Program-made: the position numbers and the translations under genes
Shown: positions 1 through 7,420 of the stretch, piece by piece
Position numbering within the stretch: position 1 is the first letter of the stretch
How the letters are laid out: each line of letters opens with the position of its first letter
Notes under the pieces: model-generated
Databases searched by the model: none
Seen by the model: only the letters and a program-made list of their open reading frames with translations
Told to the model about the DNA's origin: nothing
NCBI RefSeq assembly: GCF_000373245.1
Contig: NZ_KB890756.1
Location: 1-64,000, forward strand
DNA from: Echinicola pacifica DSM 19836
Lineage (GTDB): Bacteria > Bacteroidota > Bacteroidia > Cytophagales > Cyclobacteriaceae
Length of the DNA stretch: 64,000 nucleotides
Reading direction: 5' to 3'

Positions 1-158
<158 letters not shown>

Positions 159-308
159 AAAGTATTATTATTATTGACGAAGTTGTTTTAAAAACAAAAC
201 ACTTCTTGTTCCTTACCGATCTATTTATATCTCGTCTTACAGTACTTCAATGAACTTTTTCTCTAACATTTTAGAGACTTGTTTCAGGCTTTACCCTGAA
301 AGCGAGTG
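159..308 (-). other. rRNA operon leader with boxA-like element and hairpins
   Basis: This is the transcribed leader between the proximal rRNA promoter and the 16S gene. On the minus strand it begins with a hairpin (TTCAGGG and CCTGAA arms, about 283-300), followed by a second one (TCTCTAA/TTAGAGA arms). GTTCATTGAA at 247-256 resembles the boxA-like antitermination element usual in Bacteroidota rRNA leaders. The role is inferred from position and family knowledge. A 69-codon plus-strand reading frame crosses this region and is not considered a gene. Confidence 0.6.
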
Positions 309-340
309 CAAATATGAGAGGTTTATTTTTAAAAACCAAA
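309..340 (-). promoter_or_regulatory. rRNA operon promoter, proximal
   Basis: On the minus strand TTTG (337-340) is followed after exactly 20 nt by CATATTTG (309-316), a 7 of 8 match to the Bacteroidota -7 element TAnnTTTG. The predicted start is near 302, giving a leader of about 145 nt before the 16S gene. Confidence 0.75.
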
Positions 341-437
341 AGAAATTTTTAATTTTTTTCGATCTTTTTTCCACCTTACTTATCTGCTGTCAACTTCCCA
401 AAGCAACCTTTTGTTACCTTGTTTCCGAATGGGAATG

Positions 438-469
438 CAAACATAAGGCTCTTTTTTAAAACTGCCAAA
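438..469 (-). promoter_or_regulatory. rRNA operon promoter, distal
   Basis: On the minus strand TTTG (466-469), a 20-nt spacer and TATGTTTG (438-445) form a perfect match to TTTG-N20-TAnnTTTG. It lies 129 bp upstream of the proximal promoter and has the same spacer length. Tandem promoters are usual for rRNA operons. Confidence 0.8.
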
Positions 470-532
470 TACCCGCTAAACTTTTTGCCTACTTTAGTCA
501 TAAATTCCTCATTTCAAGGAAAATAAAATTCA

Positions 533-1042
533 TTATTCTTTTGGCTTCTTATAAATCGGCACCGTACTACATGGCTCTCCATACATGATAGACTTCGAAA
601 TCCCCTTCAAAACCCTAGTGATTTGACCATAAGCATACATTGGAACAGGTAATTTACTGCAGCCCTTTACCACCACCGGCTTATCCTTATACTCCATTAC
701 ATCCAAACCCATAAGCGCCTTCTGAAATAAAGCCTGCTCCAAACCATCTAAATCTCCTACCACTAGCTCCTTAGCCACTCCCTCCAAATAGGAAACCACC
801 AACATATAAGCCCAAGTAGGGATGATCGCATCAGTACTACAGGTCACCGCTACCAGCTTCCCCTCATACTCCTCCCAGCTCATCTCCTTTAAGGCCTTCC
901 GGAAATCCTTCTCCCTAAGAACTAAGCCTTGAAACAAATATTCTTTCAAATCAAATACCGCTCTTTCCCCCGGAACATATAATTCCTCTAGGTCTATCGT
1001 CACCAATGGGCTATTCGCTACTCTATTTATTATCTCAGTCAT
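533..1042 (-). CDS. DUF2480 family protein
   Basis: A 169-residue protein with no signal peptide or membrane segment. It matches by recognition the DUF2480 family, a Bacteroidota-restricted cytosolic family of unknown function and about this length. The start codon overlaps the tsaB stop by 4 nt (ATGA), so the two genes are translationally coupled and share a transcript. Nothing in the sequence indicates a catalytic site; CSTD and GCSKLP segments hold the only notable cysteines. Linkage to tRNA modification is an inference from position only. Confidence 0.8.
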   Translation of the reverse strand: MTEIINRVANSPLVTIDLEELYVPGERAVFDLKEYLFQGLVLREKDFRKALKEMSWEEYEGKLVAVTCSTDAIIPTWAYMLVVSYLEGVAKELVVGDLDGLEQALFQKALMGLDVMEYKDKPVVVKGCSKLPVPMYAYGQITRVLKGISKSIMYGEPCSTVPIYKKPKE

Positions 1043-1728
1043 TGTGCTAATGGATTTTTCTTCGACTTTAAAACCTTAAATTCTTTCAAGTAGTTCGGCT
1101 CAAAATAAGCAAGATCCACAAATTGCCCCTTTTTATATTTCTCAAATGCCAATTCACCTATAGCCACTGCTGAATTGGTAAGTGGTAAATATCGGGCATG
1201 ATCATGCCTTAATACCTCCTGAACCTTTGCTACTCCATCCCCCACAAAGAATACCCTTCCTACTGCCAGGTATTCAGCGAAGGAATTTTCATCTATTATA
1301 ACTGGTGCCAATGGCTCGAGTTCCTGAAGTGCTGCATCGACTACCTTGGCATACACTTCCATCCTTCTAGCATCTATCATGGGGATCACCACATCCCCCT
1401 CCTCCAAAAAAGGTCTGGCCCTCTGAGCCAGGCCTTCCAGCGTCCCCACTCCTATCAAGGGCAAGCCATGAGCAAATGCCAGTCCCTTTGCGGTGGACAC
1501 TCCTATTCTTAGCCCCGTATAGGACCCAGGACCCTCTGAGACAGCAATAGCACTCAGCTCCTTCACAGTAAGCCCCAGACCTGTCAATAAACTGTCTATC
1601 AGAGGTAGCAATTTCTGCGCATGGATATTGGCTTGATGCACCTCCAACAGACCTTCCAGCTGCCCATCCTTATGCACCGCTACTGAGCATACAGACACAG
1701 CAGTTTCTATAGACAATATTAATCCCAT
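1039..1728 (-). CDS. tsaB: tRNA threonylcarbamoyladenosine biosynthesis protein TsaB
   Basis: A 229-residue TsaB (YeaZ) protein, the non-catalytic partner of TsaD and TsaE in making the t6A modification at position 37 of ANN-decoding tRNAs in the cytoplasm. The N-terminus (MGLILSIETA) is the ASKHA-fold phosphate 1 strand, and GPGSYTGLRIG near residues 67-77 is the family signature. Length is normal. It lies downstream of the ctp terminator, so it should have its own promoter in 1730-1774, where I see no perfect TAnnTTTG. DUF2480 follows with a 4-nt overlap. Confidence 0.93.
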   Translation of the reverse strand: MGLILSIETAVSVCSVAVHKDGQLEGLLEVHQANIHAQKLLPLIDSLLTGLGLTVKELSAIAVSEGPGSYTGLRIGVSTAKGLAFAHGLPLIGVGTLEGLAQRARPFLEEGDVVIPMIDARRMEVYAKVVDAALQELEPLAPVIIDENSFAEYLAVGRVFFVGDGVAKVQEVLRHDHARYLPLTNSAVAIGELAFEKYKKGQFVDLAYFEPNYLKEFKVLKSKKNPLAQ

Positions 1729-1774
1729 ATCTCTTTATTTTTTCTATATACAAACACTGAACGCACCAAAAGTA

Positions 1775-1813
1775 AAAAACTCCTCCCTAAACAAAATATC
1801 AGGAAGGAGTTTC
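1775..1813 (-). terminator. Terminator of the rpmH-rnpA-ctp operon
   Basis: On the minus strand the arms AAACTCCTTCCT (1801-1813) and AGGGAGGAGTTT (about 1778-1788) flank an AT-rich loop and are followed by a T run. It stands 80 nt after the ctp stop and just before tsaB. Confidence 0.75.
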
Positions 1814-1890
1814 ATGAAAATATCTTCAATATCATTTTAAGGATTCCTCCTACACGATCACCAAGGTATCCCTATACCTTGCCTGAACGA

Positions 1891-3555
1891 TTACTTAGAA
1901 GCATGTCTAGGATCAAGGATAGAATGGTACTCTGAAGTGGACTGGAGAATCTCCACCGCCTTAGCTATCTCGGCATCCTGATCTAATGAAGCCTCTATCA
2001 CCCCTCCCTCATAATAATACCTTGAAACTACCTCATCCTTGATCGCTTCTCTAATTTCCTCTTTGAAAGATATCAAATCTTGCTCCTTATTATGGCTTAC
2101 GCTTTTCTTTAGGGAATCAATCTCATTTTTGATATCATCAAAATACTTCTCCTCCTTGGCATAAGCCTCCAGATCCTCAATGGTCTTTTCTACTCTTGTG
2201 ATATAATCATATTCTTTCCCATCTAGCCAATTCACAAATTCCGAATACATCTTATCATCCACCTCAAATTCCCTGGGTGAAGGAATGGACTCATGCTGAT
2301 AATAGAAGTCATTTACAAACTCAAACACAAGGCTTCTTGCGACCAAACTATAGGTAATAGGTGCGTAGCTTTTGGCCTCTACTATTTCATCCGGCATAAT
2401 CCCCTCCCCATCATAAACGGTTCGGCCATTTTTGGTGGAAAATTTCTGCCTTAATGAATCCGCCATGGTGGTGGCATTCCCAAGGTCATCACGATGGCTA
2501 TAATCCAACTCCTGAATACACCTCCCACTTGGGATATAATACTTGGCCGTGGTGACTTTCACCTGAGCATTATATGAAAGTGGCACGGTACTTTGGACTA
2601 GGCCTTTTCCGAAGGTCTTCCTCCCCACCAATACTGCACGATCATAATCCTGGAGAGCGCCAGAGACGATCTCCGAGGCGGAGGCGGAGCGTTCATTTAC
2701 TAACACTGCTATTGGAATATTCTTATCCACCGGCGAGCTATTGGTTTTATAGGTGGTATTAGCATCTTCAAGCTTACCTTTGGTCTGCACCACTTCTTTT
2801 CCTTTAGGAATAAAAAGACCTACTATATCAATGGCTTCATTTAGGATCCCTCCTGGATTATCTCTGATATCCAGAATTAATTTCTTAGCTCCCTTTTCCT
2901 TTAACTGGATAAGGGCTTTGCGAACATCATCCCCTGCATTAGTAGTGAAGTCGGAGAGCTTGATATAGCCTACCTCCTGATTGATCATGCCATAATATGG
3001 CACATTGCCGATGACGATTTTCCTTCGGGTAATATCAAAGGTGAGGGTATCCTGATTACGCTTTACCTTAACGGAGACCTCTGTATTGGCAGGGCCTTTT
3101 AGCAGGGCAGAAATATCCGAGGTGGCCAGGTCTATCACATTTGTGGTATCCACAGTAAGCAGCTCATCCCCGATCCTAAGGCCTGAGCTTTCGGCAGGAA
3201 AGTCTTTATAAGGCATTAAAATCATATTCTTCCCAAGCCTATTACCTATAAGGGCGCCCACACCACCATACTCACCAGTGGTCATGGTTCTGAAATCTTC
3301 CGATTCTTCCTCAGGAATATAAGTGGTATAAGGGTCGAGCTTTTGCAGCATGGCATTGATACCGACGGTCACGAGCTCATCAGGGTCTATTTCATCCACA
3401 TAAAAGGAATCTAGCTCTCGTATGAGCGAGGCGAAAATATCCAGGTTTTTGGCAATAAGGAAAAGCTTATCGTTTTTGGTGGTAAATGAAACCAATAATC
3501 CGCCAGCTACAATTAGCGCCACAAAAAAAGCTGCTATTTTAGTTCTATTCTTCAT
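1891..3555 (-). CDS. S41 family carboxy-terminal processing peptidase (CtpA/Prc-like)
   Basis: An envelope serine protease of 554 residues from this start (563 from an ATG at 3582; numbering below uses the longer form). It has one N-terminal membrane anchor or signal segment (residues 14-33), a PDZ domain at about 85-175 and an S41 catalytic domain at about 190-400. The Ser-Lys dyad is visible: S301 in NERSASASE and K326 in FGKGLVQ. A charged C-terminal extension of about 130 residues, partly coiled-coil-like, exceeds the basic CtpA core. The start at 3555 is preferred because it has AAGGA just upstream and overlaps rnpA by 11 nt rather than 38. It is the last gene of rpmH-rnpA-ctp. Confidence 0.93.
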   Translation of the reverse strand: MKNRTKIAAFFVALIVAGGLLVSFTTKNDKLFLIAKNLDIFASLIRELDSFYVDEIDPDELVTVGINAMLQKLDPYTTYIPEEESEDFRTMTTGEYGGVGALIGNRLGKNMILMPYKDFPAESSGLRIGDELLTVDTTNVIDLATSDISALLKGPANTEVSVKVKRNQDTLTFDITRRKIVIGNVPYYGMINQEVGYIKLSDFTTNAGDDVRKALIQLKEKGAKKLILDIRDNPGGILNEAIDIVGLFIPKGKEVVQTKGKLEDANTTYKTNSSPVDKNIPIAVLVNERSASASEIVSGALQDYDRAVLVGRKTFGKGLVQSTVPLSYNAQVKVTTAKYYIPSGRCIQELDYSHRDDLGNATTMADSLRQKFSTKNGRTVYDGEGIMPDEIVEAKSYAPITYSLVARSLVFEFVNDFYYQHESIPSPREFEVDDKMYSEFVNWLDGKEYDYITRVEKTIEDLEAYAKEEKYFDDIKNEIDSLKKSVSHNKEQDLISFKEEIREAIKDEVVSRYYYEGGVIEASLDQDAEIAKAVEILQSTSEYHSILDPRHASK

Positions 3556-3934
3556 TATCCTTGATGTTTTTTTTAGACCCATCTGTAAGCTTAACGAGGA
3601 CCTTCTGGATTTTCTTTTGAATGGTAGGGAAATCCTCTATATCAGATGACACATACACGAAAGCTATTACTTTTTTCCCGCTTTTGCCATCTTGCAACAA
3701 GGATTTATTAAGCCTGTAGGCTTCACGAATCCGCCGCTTGAGGAGATTCCTGCTCACTGCCTTGCGGTGTTTTCTTTTGGACACAGAAAAAAGTACCTGA
3801 TTCACAGTCGCTTCAGGTTGGTCCAGGCTTATAACCTTAAATGGATATAAAAAAAAAGAGGAACCTTTATCAAAAAGTTCCTTTATTAACTTTTTAGAAT
3901 GTAATCGTTCATTCTTTGGAAGCCTATAATTCAT
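3545..3934 (-). CDS. rnpA: Ribonuclease P protein component
   Basis: The small basic protein subunit of RNase P, which binds the RNA subunit and helps 5' maturation of tRNAs. The RNR signature SRNLLKRRIREAYR is present, with the FSVSKRKHRKAV strand before it. The start at 3934 (MNYRLPKNERL, 129 residues) fits the family N-terminus better than an ATG at 3958. It lies directly after rpmH, the classical order, and its end overlaps the ctp start. Confidence 0.92.
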   Translation of the reverse strand: MNYRLPKNERLHSKKLIKELFDKGSSFFLYPFKVISLDQPEATVNQVLFSVSKRKHRKAVSRNLLKRRIREAYRLNKSLLQDGKSGKKVIAFVYVSSDIEDFPTIQKKIQKVLVKLTDGSKKNIKDNEE

Positions 3935-3964
3935 ATTGAGCAAGGCATCAAAAGGCAAAACGAA

Positions 3965-4123
3965 TTACTTCTTAAGTGTTTTCTCAGAAGATACAGATAG
4001 CTTATGTCTACCTTTAGCTCTTCTGGCCTTTAGTACTTTTCTACCATTAGGAGACGCCATTCTCTCCCTGAATCCGTGCTTATTTCTTCTTTTTCTGCGA
4101 GAAGGTTGGAATGTTCTTTTCAT
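3965..4123 (-). CDS. rpmH: 50S ribosomal protein L34
   Basis: A 52-codon gene found by translating the minus strand between rnpA and the divergent M61 gene. The product begins [20 protein letters not shown] and ends SEKTLKK, the diagnostic L34 sequence. L34 is a small basic protein of the large subunit. It is first in the rpmH-rnpA-ctp operon; the rnpA reading frame starts within 6-30 nt of its stop. A strong promoter lies at 4261-4291. Confidence 0.97.
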   Translation of the reverse strand: MKRTFQPSRRKRRNKHGFRERMASPNGRKVLKARRAKGRHKLSVSSEKTLKK

Positions 4124-4260
4124 GATCGTTTAATTTTTAACCAGCTGACCGAGTAACCTAAATGCCGTTAGCATTCTCTTACGCCTTCACTACTGACTTA
4201 TGAATACTTTTTTTACCGCTTTTCTTATTTCCCTTTTTCAGTAACATCCGAAAAGGACTG

Positions 4261-4291
4261 CAAAGATAACTACGTTTTTTTTATTTACAAA
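4261..4291 (-). promoter_or_regulatory. Promoter of rpmH-rnpA-ctp
   Basis: On the minus strand TTTG (4288-4291), 19 nt and TATCTTTG (4261-4268) match the Bacteroidota consensus perfectly. The predicted start is near 4254, leaving about 130 nt of leader before rpmH. It sits back to back with the -7 element of the divergent M61 gene. Confidence 0.8.
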
Positions 4292-4300
4292 TCAGTGGCT

Positions 4301-4308
4301 TACTTTTG
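4301..4308 (+). promoter_or_regulatory. -7 element for the M61 peptidase gene
   Basis: TACTTTTG is a perfect TAnnTTTG; 20 nt upstream there is only TTTT in place of TTTG. The predicted start is near 4315, 17 nt before the ATG at 4332. The region up to 4291 is shared with the divergent rpmH promoter. Confidence 0.6.
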
Positions 4309-4331
4309 TTTAAAGCAAAGCACCAAACTAT

Positions 4332-5996
4332 ATGAAATATCTGATCTCTAGAAATAATCCCGCAAGCCAATTTGTCCAGCTCCAGCTTAGCCTTATCTGC
4401 CAAAAAGACGAGAAGATAAGCCTCACGCTCCCCTCTTGGAGGCCTGGAAGGTACGAAATAACCGATTACGCTCAAAAAATTAGAGGCTTCAAAATCTCCT
4501 TCCTAAATAAAAATATCCCCTCAAAAAAAATTAGTAAAAATAGATGGGAATTTCACGCCCCTCAGGAAGGCCTCTATTCCATAAGCTATGAATTCCATGC
4601 TTCCCAAATGGATGCCGGTGGATCCTGGTCTGATGATCAGCAATTGTACCTGAATTTTATCAACTGCATTTACTCCATCTCTGGAAGGGAAACTATGCCT
4701 ATAGCCATAGACTTTGAGCTGCCTGCGGAAATGGAAATCGCCACCGCCCTCCCTAGAACTGCACTCCATCAATTTACCGCAAGGGACTTCCAACATCTGG
4801 TGGATAGCCCGGTCATTGCCTCCAGCCACCTTCAGCATTATAGCTATCAAGTCGCTAATAGCAATTTCCACCTGTGGTTTTTGGGCGAAATTCATTTTGA
4901 TGTCCCCACATTAATTAATCAATTTGAAGCGTTTACTAAGCGACAGATTGAAGCTTTCGGAGAATTCCCCTCCACCGATTATCATTTCCTATACCAACTG
5001 CTGCCTTATAAGCATTATCATGGTGTGGAGCATCAGCATTCCACGGTGATTACCTTTGGCCCGGCCAAATCATTAAGCCAAAAAGACCAAATCGACGAAC
5101 TGTTTGGCGTGAGTTGCCATGAATTATACCACTTTTGGAATGTCTGTAGAATCAGACCAGTAGAAATGCTTCCCTATGATTTTAGCAAAGAGGTATATTT
5201 CGACACAGGATTTGTGGCGGAAGGTGTCACTACTTATTTGGGTGATTTATACCTTTTGAAATCTGGCTATTTCTCCCTCCGTGACTACCTGAAAAATATG
5301 GAAGCCCAGCTGCAGCGAGAATTTGAGGCTTATGGCTGGCAGAACTACTCCATCGCGGAATCCAGCTTTGACCTTTGGCTGGATGGGTATAAGCAGGGTA
5401 TTCCCGACCGTAAGGTCAGTATTTATAATCGTGGCGCCCTCCTGGCCATTACGCTTGATCTGATGCTTCTGGAACAGGGTAGCTCGCTGGAGCAGGTGAT
5501 GAAGTCTATGTGGGAGAATTATGGCAAGGTAAATCAAGGCTATTCCATGGAGGATTTTAAGCAGATTGTTTCCAAGGCCTATCGGGATGACCGGACGATA
5601 GACCAGTTTTTTGATAAGTTTATTTATGGGACCGACGATATTTTACCCCAGCTCTGCACGGGTTTAGATAGTTTAAATATTAGCTTGAAAATTCAAGCTC
5701 ATCCAGATCGTTGGGCTTCCTCTTATGGCCTGAAAATCTCTGCTGAGGGCCAGGTCCTGAAAATCCATCCGCAGTCTCCTGCTTACAAACTATTGATGCA
5801 GGGGGATATCATCACCACTGTAAATGGAGAAGCTTTCTCAGAGGCAACCGCCATCTCTGAGGACCTCTCTATGGAGGTATTGCGCTATGGAAGACACATT
5901 CAACTCCAGCTCCCCACTTCTTCGGAGGTTTATTATCATGAATATCTACTCATCGATGGACCTATAAACGAAAAAAGGGCATTATGGCAAAAGTAA
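4332..5996 (+). CDS. M61 family metallopeptidase with PDZ domain
   Basis: A 554-residue zinc peptidase of the M61 (glycyl aminopeptidase) family. An N-terminal beta domain (about 1-165) precedes the gluzincin catalytic domain. HELYH places zinc ligands at H263 and H267 and the general base at E264; E297 in VAEGVTTYLGD is the expected third ligand. A PDZ-like domain occupies about 470-535. No signal peptide is visible, so the protein appears cytosolic, which is worth noting for an aminopeptidase of this family. It stands alone, divergent from rpmH. Confidence 0.9.
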   Translation: MKYLISRNNPASQFVQLQLSLICQKDEKISLTLPSWRPGRYEITDYAQKIRGFKISFLNKNIPSKKISKNRWEFHAPQEGLYSISYEFHASQMDAGGSWSDDQQLYLNFINCIYSISGRETMPIAIDFELPAEMEIATALPRTALHQFTARDFQHLVDSPVIASSHLQHYSYQVANSNFHLWFLGEIHFDVPTLINQFEAFTKRQIEAFGEFPSTDYHFLYQLLPYKHYHGVEHQHSTVITFGPAKSLSQKDQIDELFGVSCHELYHFWNVCRIRPVEMLPYDFSKEVYFDTGFVAEGVTTYLGDLYLLKSGYFSLRDYLKNMEAQLQREFEAYGWQNYSIAESSFDLWLDGYKQGIPDRKVSIYNRGALLAITLDLMLLEQGSSLEQVMKSMWENYGKVNQGYSMEDFKQIVSKAYRDDRTIDQFFDKFIYGTDDILPQLCTGLDSLNISLKIQAHPDRWASSYGLKISAEGQVLKIHPQSPAYKLLMQGDIITTVNGEAFSEATAISEDLSMEVLRYGRHIQLQLPTSSEVYYHEYLLIDGPINEKRALWQK

Positions 5997-6008
5997 AAAA
6001 CATATCCC

Positions 6009-6041
6009 TTTGAATAGCAATGATATAAGAGTTTAATTTTG
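6009..6041 (+). promoter_or_regulatory. Promoter of the DoxX-family gene
   Basis: TTTG (6009-6012), 21 nt, then TAATTTTG (6034-6041): a perfect Bacteroidota promoter just after the M61 stop. Predicted start near 6048, about 77 nt before the DoxX ATG. Confidence 0.72.
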
Positions 6042-6124
6042 TAAATTAACTGAACGCTTTCTTTACAGGGGAATCTCTGTGGAGTGAGTTTTCATTTAAA
6101 TTTCCAATTCTAAACCCAAAAGCC

Positions 6125-6568
6125 ATGGAATACATCACAAAATTAGAAATGTGGGCGGATAGTCATCATCCTCGATGGATTGACTTTATTCGAATTGCGC
6201 TTGGACTATTTATATTTTATAAGGGGATTTTGTTCATTTCTAATACAGGGGCTTTAATGGAGCTTATGAGCAATAATGATTTGCAGTTCTTCAATTTGGC
6301 GTTAGCTCATTATGTCGCTTTTGCACACCTGGTAGGAGGTATTATGATCGCCACTGGCCTATTGACCCGATTTGCGATTATCTTCCAAATCCCCATACTA
6401 CTGGGAGCGGTGTTCTTTATCAATATCAATTCAGGATTCCTTTCAGCTTCCAATAATCTGGAGTTTGAGCTTTCTTTATCAGTACTGATTCTCTTGTGTG
6501 TATTCTTATTTTATGGCTCAGGCAAGTTTTCCATGGACCATTGGATGAGTGAGCATCCCAACTGGTAA
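6125..6568 (+). CDS. DoxX family membrane protein
   Basis: A 147-residue protein with four hydrophobic helices, at roughly residues 20-38, 55-80, 85-105 and 112-132. The FIRIALGLFIFYKGILFI start and the GG motif in helix 2 are typical of the DoxX/DoxD family of inner-membrane proteins, many of which are poorly characterised. The gene is monocistronic, between its own promoter and a bidirectional terminator. Confidence 0.8.
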   Translation: MEYITKLEMWADSHHPRWIDFIRIALGLFIFYKGILFISNTGALMELMSNNDLQFFNLALAHYVAFAHLVGGIMIATGLLTRFAIIFQIPILLGAVFFININSGFLSASNNLEFELSLSVLILLCVFLFYGSGKFSMDHWMSEHPNW

Positions 6569-6575
6569 TAAACAT

Positions 6576-6612
6576 AAAAAGGGCTGCAGATCAATAATCC
6601 GCAGCCCTTTTC
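6576..6612. terminator. Bidirectional terminator between DoxX and the LolA-like gene
   Basis: AAAAGGGCTGC and GCAGCCCTTTT form a perfect 11-bp stem around a 13-nt loop, with A and T runs on both sides. It ends the plus-strand DoxX transcript and can end the minus-strand M16 operon. Confidence 0.88.
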
Positions 6613-6685
6613 TTAGATGGTAATCACGAATTGCCTCTTTTCAAAATCCTTCAATTGACACTTTGAAAATTCGGCAAAGCAGTGA

Positions 6686-7411
6686 TTATTCAAACATTTC
6701 GTCTGTCAATTCCTGATTGAATTTCACCGTCTGAATGAAAGCCTCCATAGGCATAGGCATCATGGAATTGGAAATAACCATTTTGGTAGGAATCATCAGT
6801 CCTTCTCTTTCTTCGTAATTCAGGTACTCGATGGTGCCCGCAAGCTCAGAAACGGTCTTGATTTTCAAACCGGTCTCTTCACTGTAATATTCGTAGGTTT
6901 CGGTTCCATTCCCATCCTCGATCAATAACTTATGGGATTTCACGCCTTCCTCTTCCTCTAAACCAGCGTAGGTAACGGTATAGCCCAGATCTTCATAATA
7001 AAGCTCTGGAAACACATAGGTTTGGCTCTTCATGGTCTTCAACTGGTCTTCAGTCAAAGCCTGCTCTTGCCCCATACTTATGATTTTACCTTTACCATCC
7101 TTGATGATGGTCTTTGCTACTTGGTCACCATTCATTTCAGTGACATTGAGCAGCCTGTTATTTTCCTGATCCGTCACTGATTTGACGATCAACTTCATAC
7201 CTTGGATTTCGGTCTCCATGGTCATCTGCATGTTTTTAATAGCAGAAACTCTTTCTAAGCCTCCTGCGGCTTTTATATACTTATCCACCACAGACTTCAC
7301 GGTCGCCTCCTGGCGGTATTCTATAGTCGCTGAATTATACTCAAACCCCTCCTTTGCCTGCACTGAGCTGATCATCAGCGCCGCAGTCATTGTGAAAATC
7401 ACCTTCTTCAT
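6686..7411 (-). CDS. LolA-like periplasmic protein, stand-alone copy of the M16 C-terminal domain
   Basis: A 241-residue exported protein with a signal peptide (about 1-19). The mature part from about residue 38 (VVDKYIKAAGGLERVSAIKN) resembles LolA/LolB-type lipoprotein-binding beta folds often annotated as outer membrane lipoprotein-sorting protein in Bacteroidota. It is clearly homologous to the last 206 residues of the upstream M16 protein: shared blocks include Y-x-A-x-GG, EIQG, D-x-KGKI-x-MGQE, T-YVFPE or F-FPE, ETGLKIK or ESGLKIK and the MPMP/IPMP end. It starts 9 nt after that gene, the third member of the operon. Its ligand is unknown. Confidence 0.8.
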   Translation of the reverse strand: MKKVIFTMTAALMISSVQAKEGFEYNSATIEYRQEATVKSVVDKYIKAAGGLERVSAIKNMQMTMETEIQGMKLIVKSVTDQENNRLLNVTEMNGDQVAKTIIKDGKGKIISMGQEQALTEDQLKTMKSQTYVFPELYYEDLGYTVTYAGLEEEEGVKSHKLLIEDGNGTETYEYYSEETGLKIKTVSELAGTIEYLNYEEREGLMIPTKMVISNSMMPMPMEAFIQTVKFNQELTDEMFE

Positions 7412-7420
7412 ATTTATTAA

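Noticed and set aside
250-459. 69-codon plus-strand reading frame
   Set aside because: It overlaps both rRNA promoters and the leader on the opposite strand and has no protein-like composition.
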